The notes: a model not told the origin generated them from the letters alone. 64,000 nucleotides of DNA from Mycobacterium sp. PSTR-4-N (GCF_022348085.1 NZ_JAKRFN010000010.1:1-64000); one strand, 5' to 3'; counted from the stretch's first letter, positions 10,536 through 19,175 are shown. Numbers and translations are program-made.

Positions 10536-11348
10536 ATGGAAAAGCAGATCATCTGGCGCGGAACTCTCTCCGGCGCCATCGCAGGTGTGCTCGCGTTCGT
10601 CTTCGCGAAGATCTTCCTCGAGCCGGTCATCGGCCGGGCCATCGACTTCGAGGACGGCATCTCTGCCGCGCACGAGCACATGGACATGGCCACCGAGATG
10701 GCCACAGCGGGCGGCCACTCGCACGGTGACGGCGGCGAACTCTTCAGCCGAGGTATCCAGTCGACCATCGGCATGGGCATGGGGGTCCTGCTGTTCAGTG
10801 TCGCGATGGGCGCGCTGTTCTCGGTCGTCTTCGCGTTCGCCTACGGCCGTATCGGGAACCTGTCGGCGCGGGCCACATCCGTGGTCGTCGCCGCAGCGAT
10901 GTTCGTGGCGCTGTGGCTCATCCCGGCGCTGAAGTATCCGCCGAGTCCGCCGGCGACCAGCGACGACGCCACGATCTACCAGCGTTCGATGCTGTACCTG
11001 CTGATGGTGGGGCTCTCGGCGTTGCTGATGGTGGCCGCGGTCTACCTGGGTCGTCAGCTGACGTCGAAGCTGGGGGCGTGGAACGCGACGCTCGCGGCCG
11101 GCGCGGCGTATCTCGTCGCGGTGTTCGCGCTGATGCTGGTCTTGCCGACGATCAACGAGACGCCCGGGCCGATGGTCGACGACGCGGGAGCCATCGTGTT
11201 CCCCGGCTTCCCGGCTGCCGACCTGTACGCGTTCCGGCTCTACTCGCTGACGACCCAGCTCGTCGTCTGGACGACGATCGGGCTGACGTTCGCGGCCATG
11301 GTCTCGAAGCTTCTCGGCGAGAAGCGGAAGGACGCGCTGACGGTGTGA
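10536..11348 (+). CDS. cbtA: Cobalt transporter subunit CbtA
   Basis: 270-residue integral membrane protein, the partner of CbtB. About five to six hydrophobic segments are visible (near 10-28, 85-105, 115-133, 150-172, 180-200 and 235-255). The loop between the first two is rich in metal-ligand residues (HEHMDMATEM then GGHSHGDGG), typical of CbtA. The ATG is preceded by CCTGAGA, a weak ribosome site. The stop overlaps the next start as GTGA, so the downstream phosphatase is translationally coupled. Expected role: import of cobalt for cobalamin synthesis, shut off by the upstream riboswitch. Confidence 0.88.
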   Translation: MEKQIIWRGTLSGAIAGVLAFVFAKIFLEPVIGRAIDFEDGISAAHEHMDMATEMATAGGHSHGDGGELFSRGIQSTIGMGMGVLLFSVAMGALFSVVFAFAYGRIGNLSARATSVVVAAAMFVALWLIPALKYPPSPPATSDDATIYQRSMLYLLMVGLSALLMVAAVYLGRQLTSKLGAWNATLAAGAAYLVAVFALMLVLPTINETPGPMVDDAGAIVFPGFPAADLYAFRLYSLTTQLVVWTTIGLTFAAMVSKLLGEKRKDALTV

Positions 11349-11893
11349 GCGAGGTCGTCCGGCTGACACTCGTGTCGCACGGCATGACCGACGCGATGTC
11401 AGCCGGACGGTTCCCCACCGACGAACCGCTCAACGTGCTCGGCCGCGGGCAGGTATCCGATGTGCGCGCCGAGCTCAGGGACGCCGACCGGGCCTACTGC
11501 GGCCCCGAGGCGCGCGCCATCCAGACCGCCGACGTGCTCGGCGTGCGGGCCGCCGTCGAGCCGAAGCTCGCCGATCTGGACTGCGGGCGGTGGCGCGGGG
11601 AGAAGCTCACCCGGGTGCAGCCCGCCGACCTGGCGATCTGGCTGACCGATCCCACCCGGGCTCCGCACGGGGGCGAGAGCGTCGTCGAGCTGATCACCCG
11701 GGTGCGAGGGTGGCTGGACTCGCTGACCTCGCAGCACGTCCGCGTCGTCGCCGCGACACACCCGGCCGTCATCCGCGCGGCGCTGCTGGTGGTTCTGGAT
11801 GCGCCGCCGAAGTCGTTCTGGCGCATCGACATTGCGCCTGCCAGCGCCACGGTGCTGCATTTTCGCGGACACGCCTGGACGCTTCGGACGTGA
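11345..11893 (+). CDS. Histidine phosphatase family protein with altered RHG motif
   Basis: 182 residues of the phosphoglycerate-mutase-like / histidine phosphatase fold. The phospho-accepting His (residue 12) is in LVSHGMT, where nearly all relatives have R-H-G; here Ser takes the Arg position. The other core elements are present: RAIQTADVLG (second Arg) near 57-66 and ATHPAVIRAAL (second His) near 137. The GTG overlaps cbtA by four bases, so it belongs to the riboswitch operon. The context suggests a role in cobalamin biosynthesis like CobC/CobZ (alpha-ribazole phosphate dephosphorylation), but this is inference and activity may be reduced or changed. Confidence 0.85.
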   Translation: MSEVVRLTLVSHGMTDAMSAGRFPTDEPLNVLGRGQVSDVRAELRDADRAYCGPEARAIQTADVLGVRAAVEPKLADLDCGRWRGEKLTRVQPADLAIWLTDPTRAPHGGESVVELITRVRGWLDSLTSQHVRVVAATHPAVIRAALLVVLDAPPKSFWRIDIAPASATVLHFRGHAWTLRT

Positions 11894-11905
11894 CCGTGGC
11901 ACCGG

Positions 11906-11931
11906 TCAGGGTTGGACACTCAGGGTTGGAC
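11906..11931. repeat. Short tandem duplication of the lpqF 3' end
   Basis: TCAGGGTTGGAC occurs at 11906-11917 and again at 11920-11931, 14 bases apart. The second copy encodes the last three residues and stop of lpqF on the minus strand; the first is an extra copy just beyond the stop. It lies in the 26-base gap between two convergent genes. Confidence 0.7.
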
Positions 11932-13281
11932 TAAGCCGAACATCTGCCGGGCGATCGACAACAGCCAGGACGCCGCCGTCGGGCTGCGGTACTGCGACCA
12001 GTTGGTCTGCATGCTGACCACCCAGCTCTGGCCGGTGCGGTCGGTGGCGAACCAGCTGAACGTCAGATCGCCGGGCAAATTGCCCGCCTTCGCCGCGATG
12101 TAGGGCCACTCCGCGCGGTCCAGGTCGATGCCCGGCACCGCGGTGAGGATGTCGTGCACCGGCGCGGCCTCGGCGGTCGCGTTGCGTTGCAGCGCCGCGT
12201 GCAGCCGGCAGATGTCGGCCGCGCTGGCGTACCACTCGGCACCGATGTCCGACGCCGGCATGTGGGTGCGCTGCGGATCCGGTTCGTAGGGGCGCGAATT
12301 GGTCTGCTGCAGCAGCTGTGCGCGCCCGGCGTGGTTGGCCTGCTTCCACTGCTCACGCAGGTTCGGCTCGCCCCAGCCCACGGAGAACATCTCGTGCATC
12401 GTCGGGAACGGCGTCATGCTGGCCGGGTCGTGGTGGCCGGCGGCAACGAGCGCACGTTCGATCGCTCCCGGGCCCAGTCGCGCGATCAGCAGGTCGGTGG
12501 CCATGTTGTCGCTGGCCGAGATCATCTGCTGAGCCGCATCACGCACGGACACCGTCGAGCCGGGAGGCAGCTTGTCGAAGCCCGAGGAGCCGACGGCCTT
12601 GGCTTCTTTGGTGATCGTCAGCGGATCGGTCCACGACACCGTGTGCGCTTTCACCGCGTCCGACAGCGCGTAGAGCACGTAGAGCTTGAAGATGGACGCC
12701 AACGGCAGCGACATCTCTGTGTTGGTGCCCGCGACCTTCTCGCAGCGGCCGTCGGTCACCTTCGCCACCTGGTAGGAGTACTTCGCGCCCGTCTTGGTGA
12801 TCTCGGCGTCGACGTCGCTGAACGACGTGATGCGCGGCGGCACCAGGTCGACGGAGAACCGGTCCACCATGCCGGCGTCGTCGGTGCGCAGCTCGATGGT
12901 CTGCCCGACCCCGTAGGAGGTCAGTACGTGCAGCGTGGCGCTGCCTGCGCCGACGTCGACCTCGGTGACCGTGAACGGGCGGTCCCACCACATGCGGTCC
13001 ATCGTCACGCCGACGGCTTCGACGACCTGGGGGGCGGCCAGCGTGCGGATGCCGTTCTCCCCGATGGGCCAGTCGCTGTTGAGCATGTCCATGGTCTGCT
13101 TGGCGCGCAGACCCTGGGGGGTGTTGATCTGGATGGGGACGCCGTAGGCGGCGTCGGCGGGAGCGGGCCGGGTGGCGGCGCAGCCGTTCACCAGCGCGGC
13201 GACAGCGATGAGTGCGGTCACGCAGGTGAGCGCGCGGCGTCGCGCCCCGGCGCCCCTAGGCCTGCGCGCGGGTTCCTGCAA
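11920..13281 (-). CDS. lpqF: Lipoprotein with serine beta-lactamase fold, LpqF-like
   Basis: Predicted exported lipoprotein of about 453 residues. An Arg-rich n-region and hydrophobic core lead to the lipobox VNGC, then a class A beta-lactamase-like domain with SIFK (SxxK, catalytic Ser/Lys) and SDN (from SASDNM). This fold covers beta-lactamases and cell-wall peptidases, and Rv3593 occupies the same place in M. tuberculosis. The start is uncertain: TTG at 13281 gives a proper positively charged signal peptide but overlaps mhuD by 26 bases; GTG at 13221 avoids the overlap but leaves no charged n-region. It is transcribed after mhuD on the same strand. Confidence 0.82.
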   Translation of the reverse strand: MQEPARRPRGAGARRRALTCVTALIAVAALVNGCAATRPAPADAAYGVPIQINTPQGLRAKQTMDMLNSDWPIGENGIRTLAAPQVVEAVGVTMDRMWWDRPFTVTEVDVGAGSATLHVLTSYGVGQTIELRTDDAGMVDRFSVDLVPPRITSFSDVDAEITKTGAKYSYQVAKVTDGRCEKVAGTNTEMSLPLASIFKLYVLYALSDAVKAHTVSWTDPLTITKEAKAVGSSGFDKLPPGSTVSVRDAAQQMISASDNMATDLLIARLGPGAIERALVAAGHHDPASMTPFPTMHEMFSVGWGEPNLREQWKQANHAGRAQLLQQTNSRPYEPDPQRTHMPASDIGAEWYASAADICRLHAALQRNATAEAAPVHDILTAVPGIDLDRAEWPYIAAKAGNLPGDLTFSWFATDRTGQSWVVSMQTNWSQYRSPTAASWLLSIARQMFGLVQP

Positions 13282-13597
13282 CGTCGAGCACAACCTCGAA
13301 CTCCAGCAGTGACGCGCCCTTGGCGACGGGGTTGGCACGTTCCCCGGCATGCGCCTCGATGGCGGGTCCGGTGGCCCAGGCCTGGAACGCCTCTTCGGAT
13401 TCCCACTGGGTGACGACGAAGTACCTGTCCTCGCCCTTGACGGGGCGCAACAGCTGGAACCCGAGGAAGCCGGCCTGGTTGTCGACGGCATGGGCGCGGT
13501 GGGCGAACCGCTTCTCCAGCTCGGGTCCGGCGCCGGGCGGGACCTCGATCGCGTTGATCTTCACCACCGGTGTGGTGTTCGCGTTCTGCTCGGACAT
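13256..13597 (-). CDS. mhuD: Haem-degrading monooxygenase MhuD (IsdG-like)
   Basis: 113-residue ABM-domain protein that cleaves haem to mycobilin and releases iron without CO. Relative to the M. tuberculosis enzyme there are eight extra N-terminal residues. The key residues are conserved: Asn15 (INAIE), Trp74 (FQAWATG) and the haem-ligating His83 (EAHAGE), equivalent to Asn7, Trp66 and His75. The ATG at 13597 is separated by only 40 bases from the divergent hydrolase gene at 13638. The downstream lpqF overlaps its end, suggesting co-transcription. No iron box (IdeR site) was recognised in the short gap. Confidence 0.93.
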   Translation of the reverse strand: MSEQNANTTPVVKINAIEVPPGAGPELEKRFAHRAHAVDNQAGFLGFQLLRPVKGEDRYFVVTQWESEEAFQAWATGPAIEAHAGERANPVAKGASLLEFEVVLDVAGTRAQA

Positions 13598-13637
13598 GGC
13601 GTTCAGGCTACCGCGCGCCCGATGCCATGATGACCCC

Positions 13638-14402
13638 ATGGAGCTGCTCACGGCCCACGGCGGTGCGGGGCGCCCGCTGGTGCTGGTCCATGGCCTGATG
13701 GGGCGGGGTAGCACGTGGTCGCGGCAGCTGCCCTGGCTCGCCGGCCACGGTCGGGTGTTCACCTACGACGCGCCGTGGCACCGGGGGCCAGAGGTGCCCG
13801 ACACCCACCCGATCTCGACCGAGCGTTTCGTCGACGATCTGGCCGAGGCGGTCTCCAGTCTGGGCGAACCGGCCGTGCTGATCGGGCATTCGATGGGTGC
13901 GCTGCATGCGTGGTGTCTGGCTGCTCAGCGGCCCGAGGTGGTCGACGCGCTGGTGGTCGAGGACATGGCGCCGGACTTCCGCGGCCGCACCACCGGTGCG
14001 TGGGAGCCGTGGCTCTACGCACTGCCGGCGGAGTTCGCGTCGGAGGCGCAGGTCATCGAGGCGTTCGGCCCGGTCGCCGGGCGGTACTTCCTGGACGCCT
14101 TCGACCGCACCGCCACGGGCTGGCGGCTGCACGGGCAGCCGTCTCGGTGGATCGAGATCGCCGCTGAGTGGGGGAGGCGCGATTACTGGGCGCAGTGGCG
14201 GGCCGTCGACGTGCCGACGCTGCTGATCGAGGCCGGCGACTCGGTGACCCCGCCGGGGCAGATGGCGGAGATGGCGCGCACGGGTGCTGAGACGACGTAC
14301 GTCACGGTGCCCGGCGCCGGTCACCTGGTCCACGACGACGCCCCGATGAAATATCGGGACGTCGTCGAGGCGTTTCTATCGACGTTCGCCGGTGGCGGTT
14401 GA
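13638..14402 (+). CDS. Alpha/beta-fold hydrolase
   Basis: 254 residues with the hydrolase landmarks: oxyanion-hole HG in LVHGLMGRG (about 17-25), nucleophile elbow GHSMGA (Ser near 86), acid Asp in EAGDSVTP and catalytic His in GAGHLVHDD. It matches the position of Rv3591c. There is no signal peptide, so it is probably cytoplasmic. The ATG at 13638 is preferred; the open frame upstream overlaps mhuD antisense. The 3' end overlaps the convergent small membrane gene by 27 bases. The substrate is unknown; the family covers esterases, epoxide hydrolases and C-C hydrolases. Confidence 0.88.
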   Translation: MELLTAHGGAGRPLVLVHGLMGRGSTWSRQLPWLAGHGRVFTYDAPWHRGPEVPDTHPISTERFVDDLAEAVSSLGEPAVLIGHSMGALHAWCLAAQRPEVVDALVVEDMAPDFRGRTTGAWEPWLYALPAEFASEAQVIEAFGPVAGRYFLDAFDRTATGWRLHGQPSRWIEIAAEWGRRDYWAQWRAVDVPTLLIEAGDSVTPPGQMAEMARTGAETTYVTVPGAGHLVHDDAPMKYRDVVEAFLSTFAGGG

Positions 14403-14630
14403 GCTGGGCCAGGACGGCTGCCGTTCGAAGCGGGTCCGGATGGCGTCGGCTTCGTGCTCGATGCGCATCAGGTCGCGGTCGTCGGTGAACATCCGCCCGG
14501 CCAGTGGTGCGGAGATGCGGAACTGGTCGCGGTGCAGGCGCAGCACGCCGGTGCGGTGAGCTGCCCAGGTGAGGGCCGCAGCGAGGGCGAACGGTGCGGC
14601 GAGGATCAGGGAGGTCAGTGCGATGCTCAT
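14376..14630 (-). CDS. Small membrane protein of unknown function
   Basis: 84 residues: one N-terminal transmembrane helix (about 4-24, very Ala/Leu-rich), then a basic and acidic cytoplasmic part with RMFTDDRDLMRIEHEADAIR, likely helical. It overlaps the 3' end of the convergent hydrolase by 27 bases and is divergent from the GlxA-type regulator 72 bases away. No family was recognised. The ATG has only a weak ribosome site. Codon usage is like the neighbours, so it is probably a real gene. Confidence 0.65.
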   Translation of the reverse strand: MSIALTSLILAAPFALAAALTWAAHRTGVLRLHRDQFRISAPLAGRMFTDDRDLMRIEHEADAIRTRFERQPSWPSSTATGERR

Positions 14631-14702
14631 GGCAGTAATGCTCCGCCTGCGAAAGATCGTGCCACCAGTGGCAGAAGCGACATCCGTCGATAAGATGCTG
14701 CC

Positions 14703-15683
14703 ATGACGATACGGACGGTGTCGGCGCTGGTGCTCGACGGGCTGGCAGTGTTCGAGTTCGGCGTGATCTGCGAGGTGTTCGGCATCGACCGCTCCGCGGA
14801 CGGCGTGCCGAACTTCGACTTCAAGGTCTGCGGCCCCGAACCCGGCAAGCCGCTGCGCACGTCGGTCGGCGCCACGATCATCCCGGACCACGGGCTCGAC
14901 GACCTCGTCGGAGCCGATCTGGTCGCGATCCCCGCGATCGGCGGCGGCGACTACCTGCCCGAGGCGCTGGCTGCGATCCGGCGGGCCGCCGAGTCGGGGT
15001 CGATCATCCTGACGGTGTGCTCGGGCGCGTTCGTCGCCGGCGCGGCCGGTCTGCTCGACGGGCGGCCGTGCACCACCCACTGGATGCACGCCGACGAGCT
15101 CGCCCGCATGTATCCGACCGCCCAGGTGGACCGCAACGTGCTGTTCGTCGACGACGGCAACCTGATCACCAGTGCGGGCACCGCGGCGGGCATCGATGCG
15201 TGTCTGCACCTGGTGCGTCGCGAGATGGGCAGCGAGATCACCAACAAGATCGCCCGCCGAATGGTGGTGCCACCGCAGCGCGATGGCGGTCAACGGCAGT
15301 ACATCGATCAGCCGATTCCGGTGCGATGTTCGGAACGCTTTGCCCCGCATCTGGATTGGATTCTGGCCAACCTCGACAAGCCGCACACCGTCACGTCGCT
15401 GGCGCGCAGGGCCCACATGTCGGGTCGCACGTTCGCGCGCCGCTTCGTCGAAGAGACCGGCCGCACCCCGATGCAGTGGGTGACCGATCAGCGTGTGCTG
15501 TTCGCCCGGCGGCTGCTGGAGGAGACCACGCTCGACATCGACAACATCGCCGAACAGTCCGGGTTCGGCAACGCCACGCTGTTGCGCCACCACTTCCGCC
15601 GCATCATCGGCGTCACGCCGTCGGACTACCGACGTCGATTCGCTTCTGCCGCAGCGGAAGCGGAGTGCGCCGCTACTGCCTGA
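14703..15683 (+). CDS. GlxA-family transcriptional regulator (DJ-1/PfpI + AraC)
   Basis: 326 residues in two parts. Residues about 5-190 form a DJ-1/PfpI-like domain with the nucleophile-elbow Cys in LTVCSGAFV (near 107). Residues about 215-320 form an AraC-type double helix-turn-helix (SLARRAHMSGRTFARRF and IAEQSGFGNATLLRHHF). Such GlxA regulators sense small metabolites, often amines or amino-acid derivatives; the ligand here is unknown. It is divergent from a small membrane protein, its possible target. The 3' end overlaps the convergent mutY by 11 bases. Confidence 0.9.
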   Translation: MTIRTVSALVLDGLAVFEFGVICEVFGIDRSADGVPNFDFKVCGPEPGKPLRTSVGATIIPDHGLDDLVGADLVAIPAIGGGDYLPEALAAIRRAAESGSIILTVCSGAFVAGAAGLLDGRPCTTHWMHADELARMYPTAQVDRNVLFVDDGNLITSAGTAAGIDACLHLVRREMGSEITNKIARRMVVPPQRDGGQRQYIDQPIPVRCSERFAPHLDWILANLDKPHTVTSLARRAHMSGRTFARRFVEETGRTPMQWVTDQRVLFARRLLEETTLDIDNIAEQSGFGNATLLRHHFRRIIGVTPSDYRRRFASAAAEAECAATA

Positions 15684-16584
15684 CGTCGGAGCCTTCGCCG
15701 GCGAGAGCGAACCTGCCGTCGTCGGTCTGCTCCACCAAACCGTCCACCAGCAGCGAATCCAGGCAGCGGTCGCGCTGAGCGGTGTCGGTCAGCCACGCCA
15801 CGTCCAGTTGCGCCCGCGTGACCGGTTTGTCGCTGCCGCGCAACACGTCCAGCAGCTTGCCCCGCACCTGACGGTCGGTGCCGGCGAACTTCTGCACCTT
15901 GCGCGCCGGGCCGGTGCCGGCGGGAAACCCGAGCGAGCGCCACGCGCACCGCGACAGCGGGCACACGCCGCACTTCGGCGATCGCGCCGTGCACACGATC
16001 GCGCCGAGTTCCATCAGCGCCACCGAGAACGTCGGCGCCCGCTCGTCGTCGGGCAGCAGCGCCGCCACGTCGTCGAGGTCACGGACCGACGCCGCCGCGG
16101 CGTCGTCACGCCCGTGCACCGCTCGCGCGACGACGCGGCGGACGTTGGTGTCGACCACGGGCACCCGCTGCCGGTAGGCGAAGCAGGCCACCGCCCGCGC
16201 GGTGTAGGTGCCGATTCCGGGCAGTGAGAGCAGGGTGTCGACATCGGTGGGCACCACGTCGCCGTATTCGGTGGCGATCACCGTCGCGCACTCGTGCAGC
16301 CGCTTGGCCCGCCGCGGATAGCCCAGCTTGCCCCAGGCGCGCAGTACGTCGGCCGCGCTGGCCGCCGCGGTCGCCGACGGGGTCGGCCAGCGGGCGATCC
16401 ACTCCCGCCAGATCGGCTCCACCCTGGCGACGGGCGTCTGCTGCAGCATGAACTCGCTGACCAGGATCTGCCACGCCGAGACCCCCGGTTGCCGCCACGG
16501 CAGGTCGCGCTGCGCGGTGGCGTACCAGTCGATGAGCTCACCCGCGTCGATCATCGATGCAGGCTGGGGCAGAATGACCGCCAT
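15673..16584 (-). CDS. mutY: A/G-specific adenine DNA glycosylase MutY
   Basis: Removes adenine mispaired with 8-oxoguanine. The 303 residues contain the catalytic Glu in SEFMLQQTP, the helix-hairpin-helix LPGIGTYTARAV, the catalytic Asp in VPVVDTNVRR, and the four-Cys iron-sulphur loop CTARSPKCGVCPLSRC. The C-terminus is shorter than the Escherichia coli NUDIX-like recognition domain, as in the M. tuberculosis protein (304 residues). The ATG at 16584 gives an N-terminus (MAVILPQP) resembling Rv3589; a second ATG at 16554 is the alternative. This start shares the palindrome CATG with the divergent canB start. Confidence 0.92.
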   Translation of the reverse strand: MAVILPQPASMIDAGELIDWYATAQRDLPWRQPGVSAWQILVSEFMLQQTPVARVEPIWREWIARWPTPSATAAASAADVLRAWGKLGYPRRAKRLHECATVIATEYGDVVPTDVDTLLSLPGIGTYTARAVACFAYRQRVPVVDTNVRRVVARAVHGRDDAAAASVRDLDDVAALLPDDERAPTFSVALMELGAIVCTARSPKCGVCPLSRCAWRSLGFPAGTGPARKVQKFAGTDRQVRGKLLDVLRGSDKPVTRAQLDVAWLTDTAQRDRCLDSLLVDGLVEQTDDGRFALAGEGSDVRQ

Positions 16585-17203
16585 GCCGAACACGAACCCG
16601 TTGACCGCGTGGAAAGCACTCAAAGAGGGTAACGAGCGCTTCGTCGCGGGGAAGCCGGAGCACCCGAGCCAGAGCATCGAGCACCGCGCCAGCCTGGCCG
16701 CCGCGCAGAAGCCGACGGCGATCGTGTTCGGGTGCGCCGACAGCCGCGTGGCCGCGGAGATCATCTTCGACCAGGGGCTCGGGGACATGTTCGTGGTCCG
16801 CACCGCCGGCCACGTCATCGACAGCGCGGTGCTCGGCTCGATCGAGTACGGGGTCGCCGTGCTGAACGTGCCGCTGATCGTGGTGCTCGGCCATGACAGC
16901 TGCGGTGCGGTCGGAGCCACGCTGACCGCGCTCGACGACGGTTCGCTGCCCGGTGGCTACATCCGCGACGTCGTCGAGCGGGTGACGCCGTCGATCCTGG
17001 TGGGCCGCCGCGAAGGCCTGAGCCGCGTGGACGAGTTCGAGGCCCGCCACGTCACCGAGACGGGCAGGCAGCTGCGCAGCCGCTCCACCATCATCTCCGA
17101 TGCCGTGGCCGAGGGCCGGCTCGCGATCGTCGGGTTGACCTATCACCTGGCCGACGGGCAGGTGGTGTTGCGCGATCACATAGGCGACATCGGCGAAAAC
17201 TGA
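16583..17203 (+). CDS. canB: Beta-class carbonic anhydrase
   Basis: Zinc enzyme that interconverts CO2 and bicarbonate. The 206 residues carry CADSR (Cys51, Asp53, Arg55) and HDSCG (His104, Cys107), so the three zinc ligands Cys51, His104 and Cys107 and the Asp/Arg dyad are at the same numbers as in Rv3588c. There is no signal peptide; it is cytoplasmic. The start ATG at 16583 overlaps the divergent mutY ATG by two bases. Only 59 bases separate it from the next gene, which has its own -10 element. Confidence 0.95.
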   Translation: MPNTNPLTAWKALKEGNERFVAGKPEHPSQSIEHRASLAAAQKPTAIVFGCADSRVAAEIIFDQGLGDMFVVRTAGHVIDSAVLGSIEYGVAVLNVPLIVVLGHDSCGAVGATLTALDDGSLPGGYIRDVVERVTPSILVGRREGLSRVDEFEARHVTETGRQLRSRSTIISDAVAEGRLAIVGLTYHLADGQVVLRDHIGDIGEN

Positions 17204-17250
17204 AAGGCAACACGCCGGGTGGCGTCGAACAGAGTCGCTTGAGCTGGCCT

Positions 17251-17256
17251 TACCGT
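17251..17256 (+). promoter_or_regulatory. -10 element (TACCGT) of a leaderless promoter
   Basis: TACCGT fits TANNNT and ends 6 nt before the GTG at 17263. The same hexamer is used on the minus strand ahead of radA (20574-20569). Confidence 0.5.
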
Positions 17257-17262
17257 GATCTC

Positions 17263-18039
17263 GTGCTGGATTTGGAACCGCATGGCCCGCTGCCCCAACA
17301 GATCTACTGGCGACGCAGGATGTTGGCGCTCGGCGTGTCCGTGCTGGTCATCGGGATCATCGCCGCCGTCATCGCGGTCGTGGTGATGAACAGCACCAGC
17401 ACCGAGCAGCCCACCGCCAACGAGGCGCAGGGCTCCCAGGCAGCCGCCCCGGCGACGCCGCTGCCCGGAGACAATCCGCAGGTCAAGACCCCCATTCAGG
17501 CGCCGGCTCAGCAGGCGCCGCCGCCGACGGCGACCCCGACGGCCGCCGTGGTGCCCCCGCCGATCCTCAAGGAGGGCGACGACTGCCCCGACTCCACGCT
17601 GGCGGTCAAGGGGATCACCAATCAGCCGCAGTACGTCGTCGGTGATCAGCCGAAGTTCACGATGGTGGTCACCAACATCGGGTTGGTCGCCTGCCAGCGC
17701 GATGTCGGTGCGGCGGTGTTGGCCGCGTACGTGTATTCGCTGGACAATCAGCGGCTGTGGTCGAACCTGGACTGCGCGCCGTCCAACGAGACGCTGATCA
17801 AGACGTTCCAGCCCGGCGAACAGGTGACCACCGAGGTGACCTGGACGGGGATGGGCTCGGCGCCGAACTGCCCGCTCCCGCGTCAGCCGATCGGGCCGGG
17901 TACCTACAACCTCGTCGTGCAGTTGGGCAATCTGCGGTCGGCGACGGTGCCGTTCGTCCTGGCGCAGCCGGGCCAGCAGCCGCCGCCGGTCGACGGTGCG
18001 CCGCACCTGCCGGTGCCCGGGCCCGCACCCGCGGGTTAG
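17263..18039 (+). CDS. Membrane-anchored extracytoplasmic protein (Rv3587c-like)
   Basis: 258 residues. A short basic N-terminus is followed by one transmembrane helix (about residues 25-47), a Pro/Ala/Thr-rich linker (about 50-105), a compact beta-rich domain (about 110-235) and a Pro-rich tail. The domain has four Cys (in DDCPDS, VACQRD, LDCAPS and NCPLP) that could form two disulphides, consistent with location outside the membrane. The GTG at 17263 is chosen because a -10 sits 6 bases upstream; an in-frame TTG at 17239 would add eight residues. It is convergent with disA, their stop codons overlapping by four bases. The function is unknown; the M. tuberculosis homologue is conserved. Confidence 0.85.
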   Translation: MLDLEPHGPLPQQIYWRRRMLALGVSVLVIGIIAAVIAVVVMNSTSTEQPTANEAQGSQAAAPATPLPGDNPQVKTPIQAPAQQAPPPTATPTAAVVPPPILKEGDDCPDSTLAVKGITNQPQYVVGDQPKFTMVVTNIGLVACQRDVGAAVLAAYVYSLDNQRLWSNLDCAPSNETLIKTFQPGEQVTTEVTWTGMGSAPNCPLPRQPIGPGTYNLVVQLGNLRSATVPFVLAQPGQQPPPVDGAPHLPVPGPAPAG

Positions 18040-19154
18040 GCCAACCGGTCGGCGATCGTCGACTCGGCCAGCTGAGAGAGGCCCTCGCGGATGTGGCGCG
18101 CCCACATCGAGCCGATGCCGTCGACAGACTGCAGATCGCTCGCGCTGGCCGCGAGCAGGCCCTGCAGGGAACCGAAGTTGCGCACCAGCAGGTCGACGTG
18201 CGCGAACTGCAGCCGCGGGATGCCCGACATCGCGCGGTAGCCGCGTGAGCTCATCGCCGAGTCCTGCGCCTCGGCCGTCGATGGGTATCCGAAAACCCTT
18301 GCCAGCGTGGTGAAGTCGAGCAGCTCGTTGTCCGACAGCCCGTCGAGCTCCTCGAGAGTCGCGGTCACCTGCGCAGCGGTGGGTGGATCGGGATTGGCGT
18401 GGTAGTCGCGCACGATCAGCTCGCGGTCGATGTCGTTGTCACCCACCAGCTCGTCGAGCTGCAGCTTCAACTGCCGGCCGTCGGTGCCGAGTTCGACCAC
18501 GTCGGAGTCGATCTCGAGGCTGATGCGGCGCACCATCTCCAGCCGCTGCACCACGGTCATCACGTCGCGCAGCGTCACGAAGTCCTCGATCTCGGCCATC
18601 GAGAGCTGCCTGCTGACTTCGTCGAGGCGGGTCTTGTAGCGCTCCAGCGTGTCGATCGTCTGGTTGGCACGCGAGAGGATGGTCGCCGAGTCGGGCACCA
18701 CGTGCCGCTCCCCGGCGACGTAGACCGTCACGATGCTCATCGAGTGGCTGACCGAGATCACCGGGTAGCCGGTCTGGATCGCGGTGCGCTCAGCCGAACG
18801 GTGCCGGGTTCCGGACTCCTCGGTCGGGATGGACGGGTCGGGCACCAATTGCACGTTGGCACGCAGGATTCGGCTGCCGTCGCTGGAGAGCACCACGGCG
18901 CCGTCCATCTTCGACAGCTCCCGCAGCCGGGTGGGCGCGTAGCGCACGTCCAGGGAGAAGCCGCCGTCGCAGATGGCCTCGACGCTGTCGTCGAACCCGA
19001 TGACGATCAGGGCACCGGTGCGCCCCCGCAGGATGCGCTCCAGCCCGTCGCGCAGCGGAGTGCCGGGTGCAAGCCGGGCGATGGTCTCCCGCAGCGTCGG
19101 ACGGGCCAACGGAACGACCGTGCGCGTGCTGCGTCCCGTCGACTTCACGGCCAT
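18036..19154 (-). CDS. disA: Diadenylate cyclase DisA (c-di-AMP synthase)
   Basis: DNA-integrity scanning protein that makes cyclic di-AMP from two ATP. The 372 residues comprise an N-terminal DAC domain with the catalytic DGA (Asp84-Ala86) and RHR (Arg117-Arg119) motifs, a helical spine (about 150-290), and a C-terminal helix-hairpin-helix DNA-binding domain (about 300-365). All catalytic motifs are intact. It begins 21 bases after the radA stop on the same strand, so the two are co-transcribed. RadA is known to interact with DisA and reduce its activity in M. smegmatis. Confidence 0.97.
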   Translation of the reverse strand: MAVKSTGRSTRTVVPLARPTLRETIARLAPGTPLRDGLERILRGRTGALIVIGFDDSVEAICDGGFSLDVRYAPTRLRELSKMDGAVVLSSDGSRILRANVQLVPDPSIPTEESGTRHRSAERTAIQTGYPVISVSHSMSIVTVYVAGERHVVPDSATILSRANQTIDTLERYKTRLDEVSRQLSMAEIEDFVTLRDVMTVVQRLEMVRRISLEIDSDVVELGTDGRQLKLQLDELVGDNDIDRELIVRDYHANPDPPTAAQVTATLEELDGLSDNELLDFTTLARVFGYPSTAEAQDSAMSSRGYRAMSGIPRLQFAHVDLLVRNFGSLQGLLAASASDLQSVDGIGSMWARHIREGLSQLAESTIADRLA

Positions 19155-19175
19155 CCGATCCCCTCGAGAGTTGGC

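Noticed and set aside
11906..11931. Direct repeat considered as a phage or integrative-element attachment site
   Set aside because: The copies are 14 bases apart with nothing between them; no integrase or tRNA is near. It fits a small tandem duplication.
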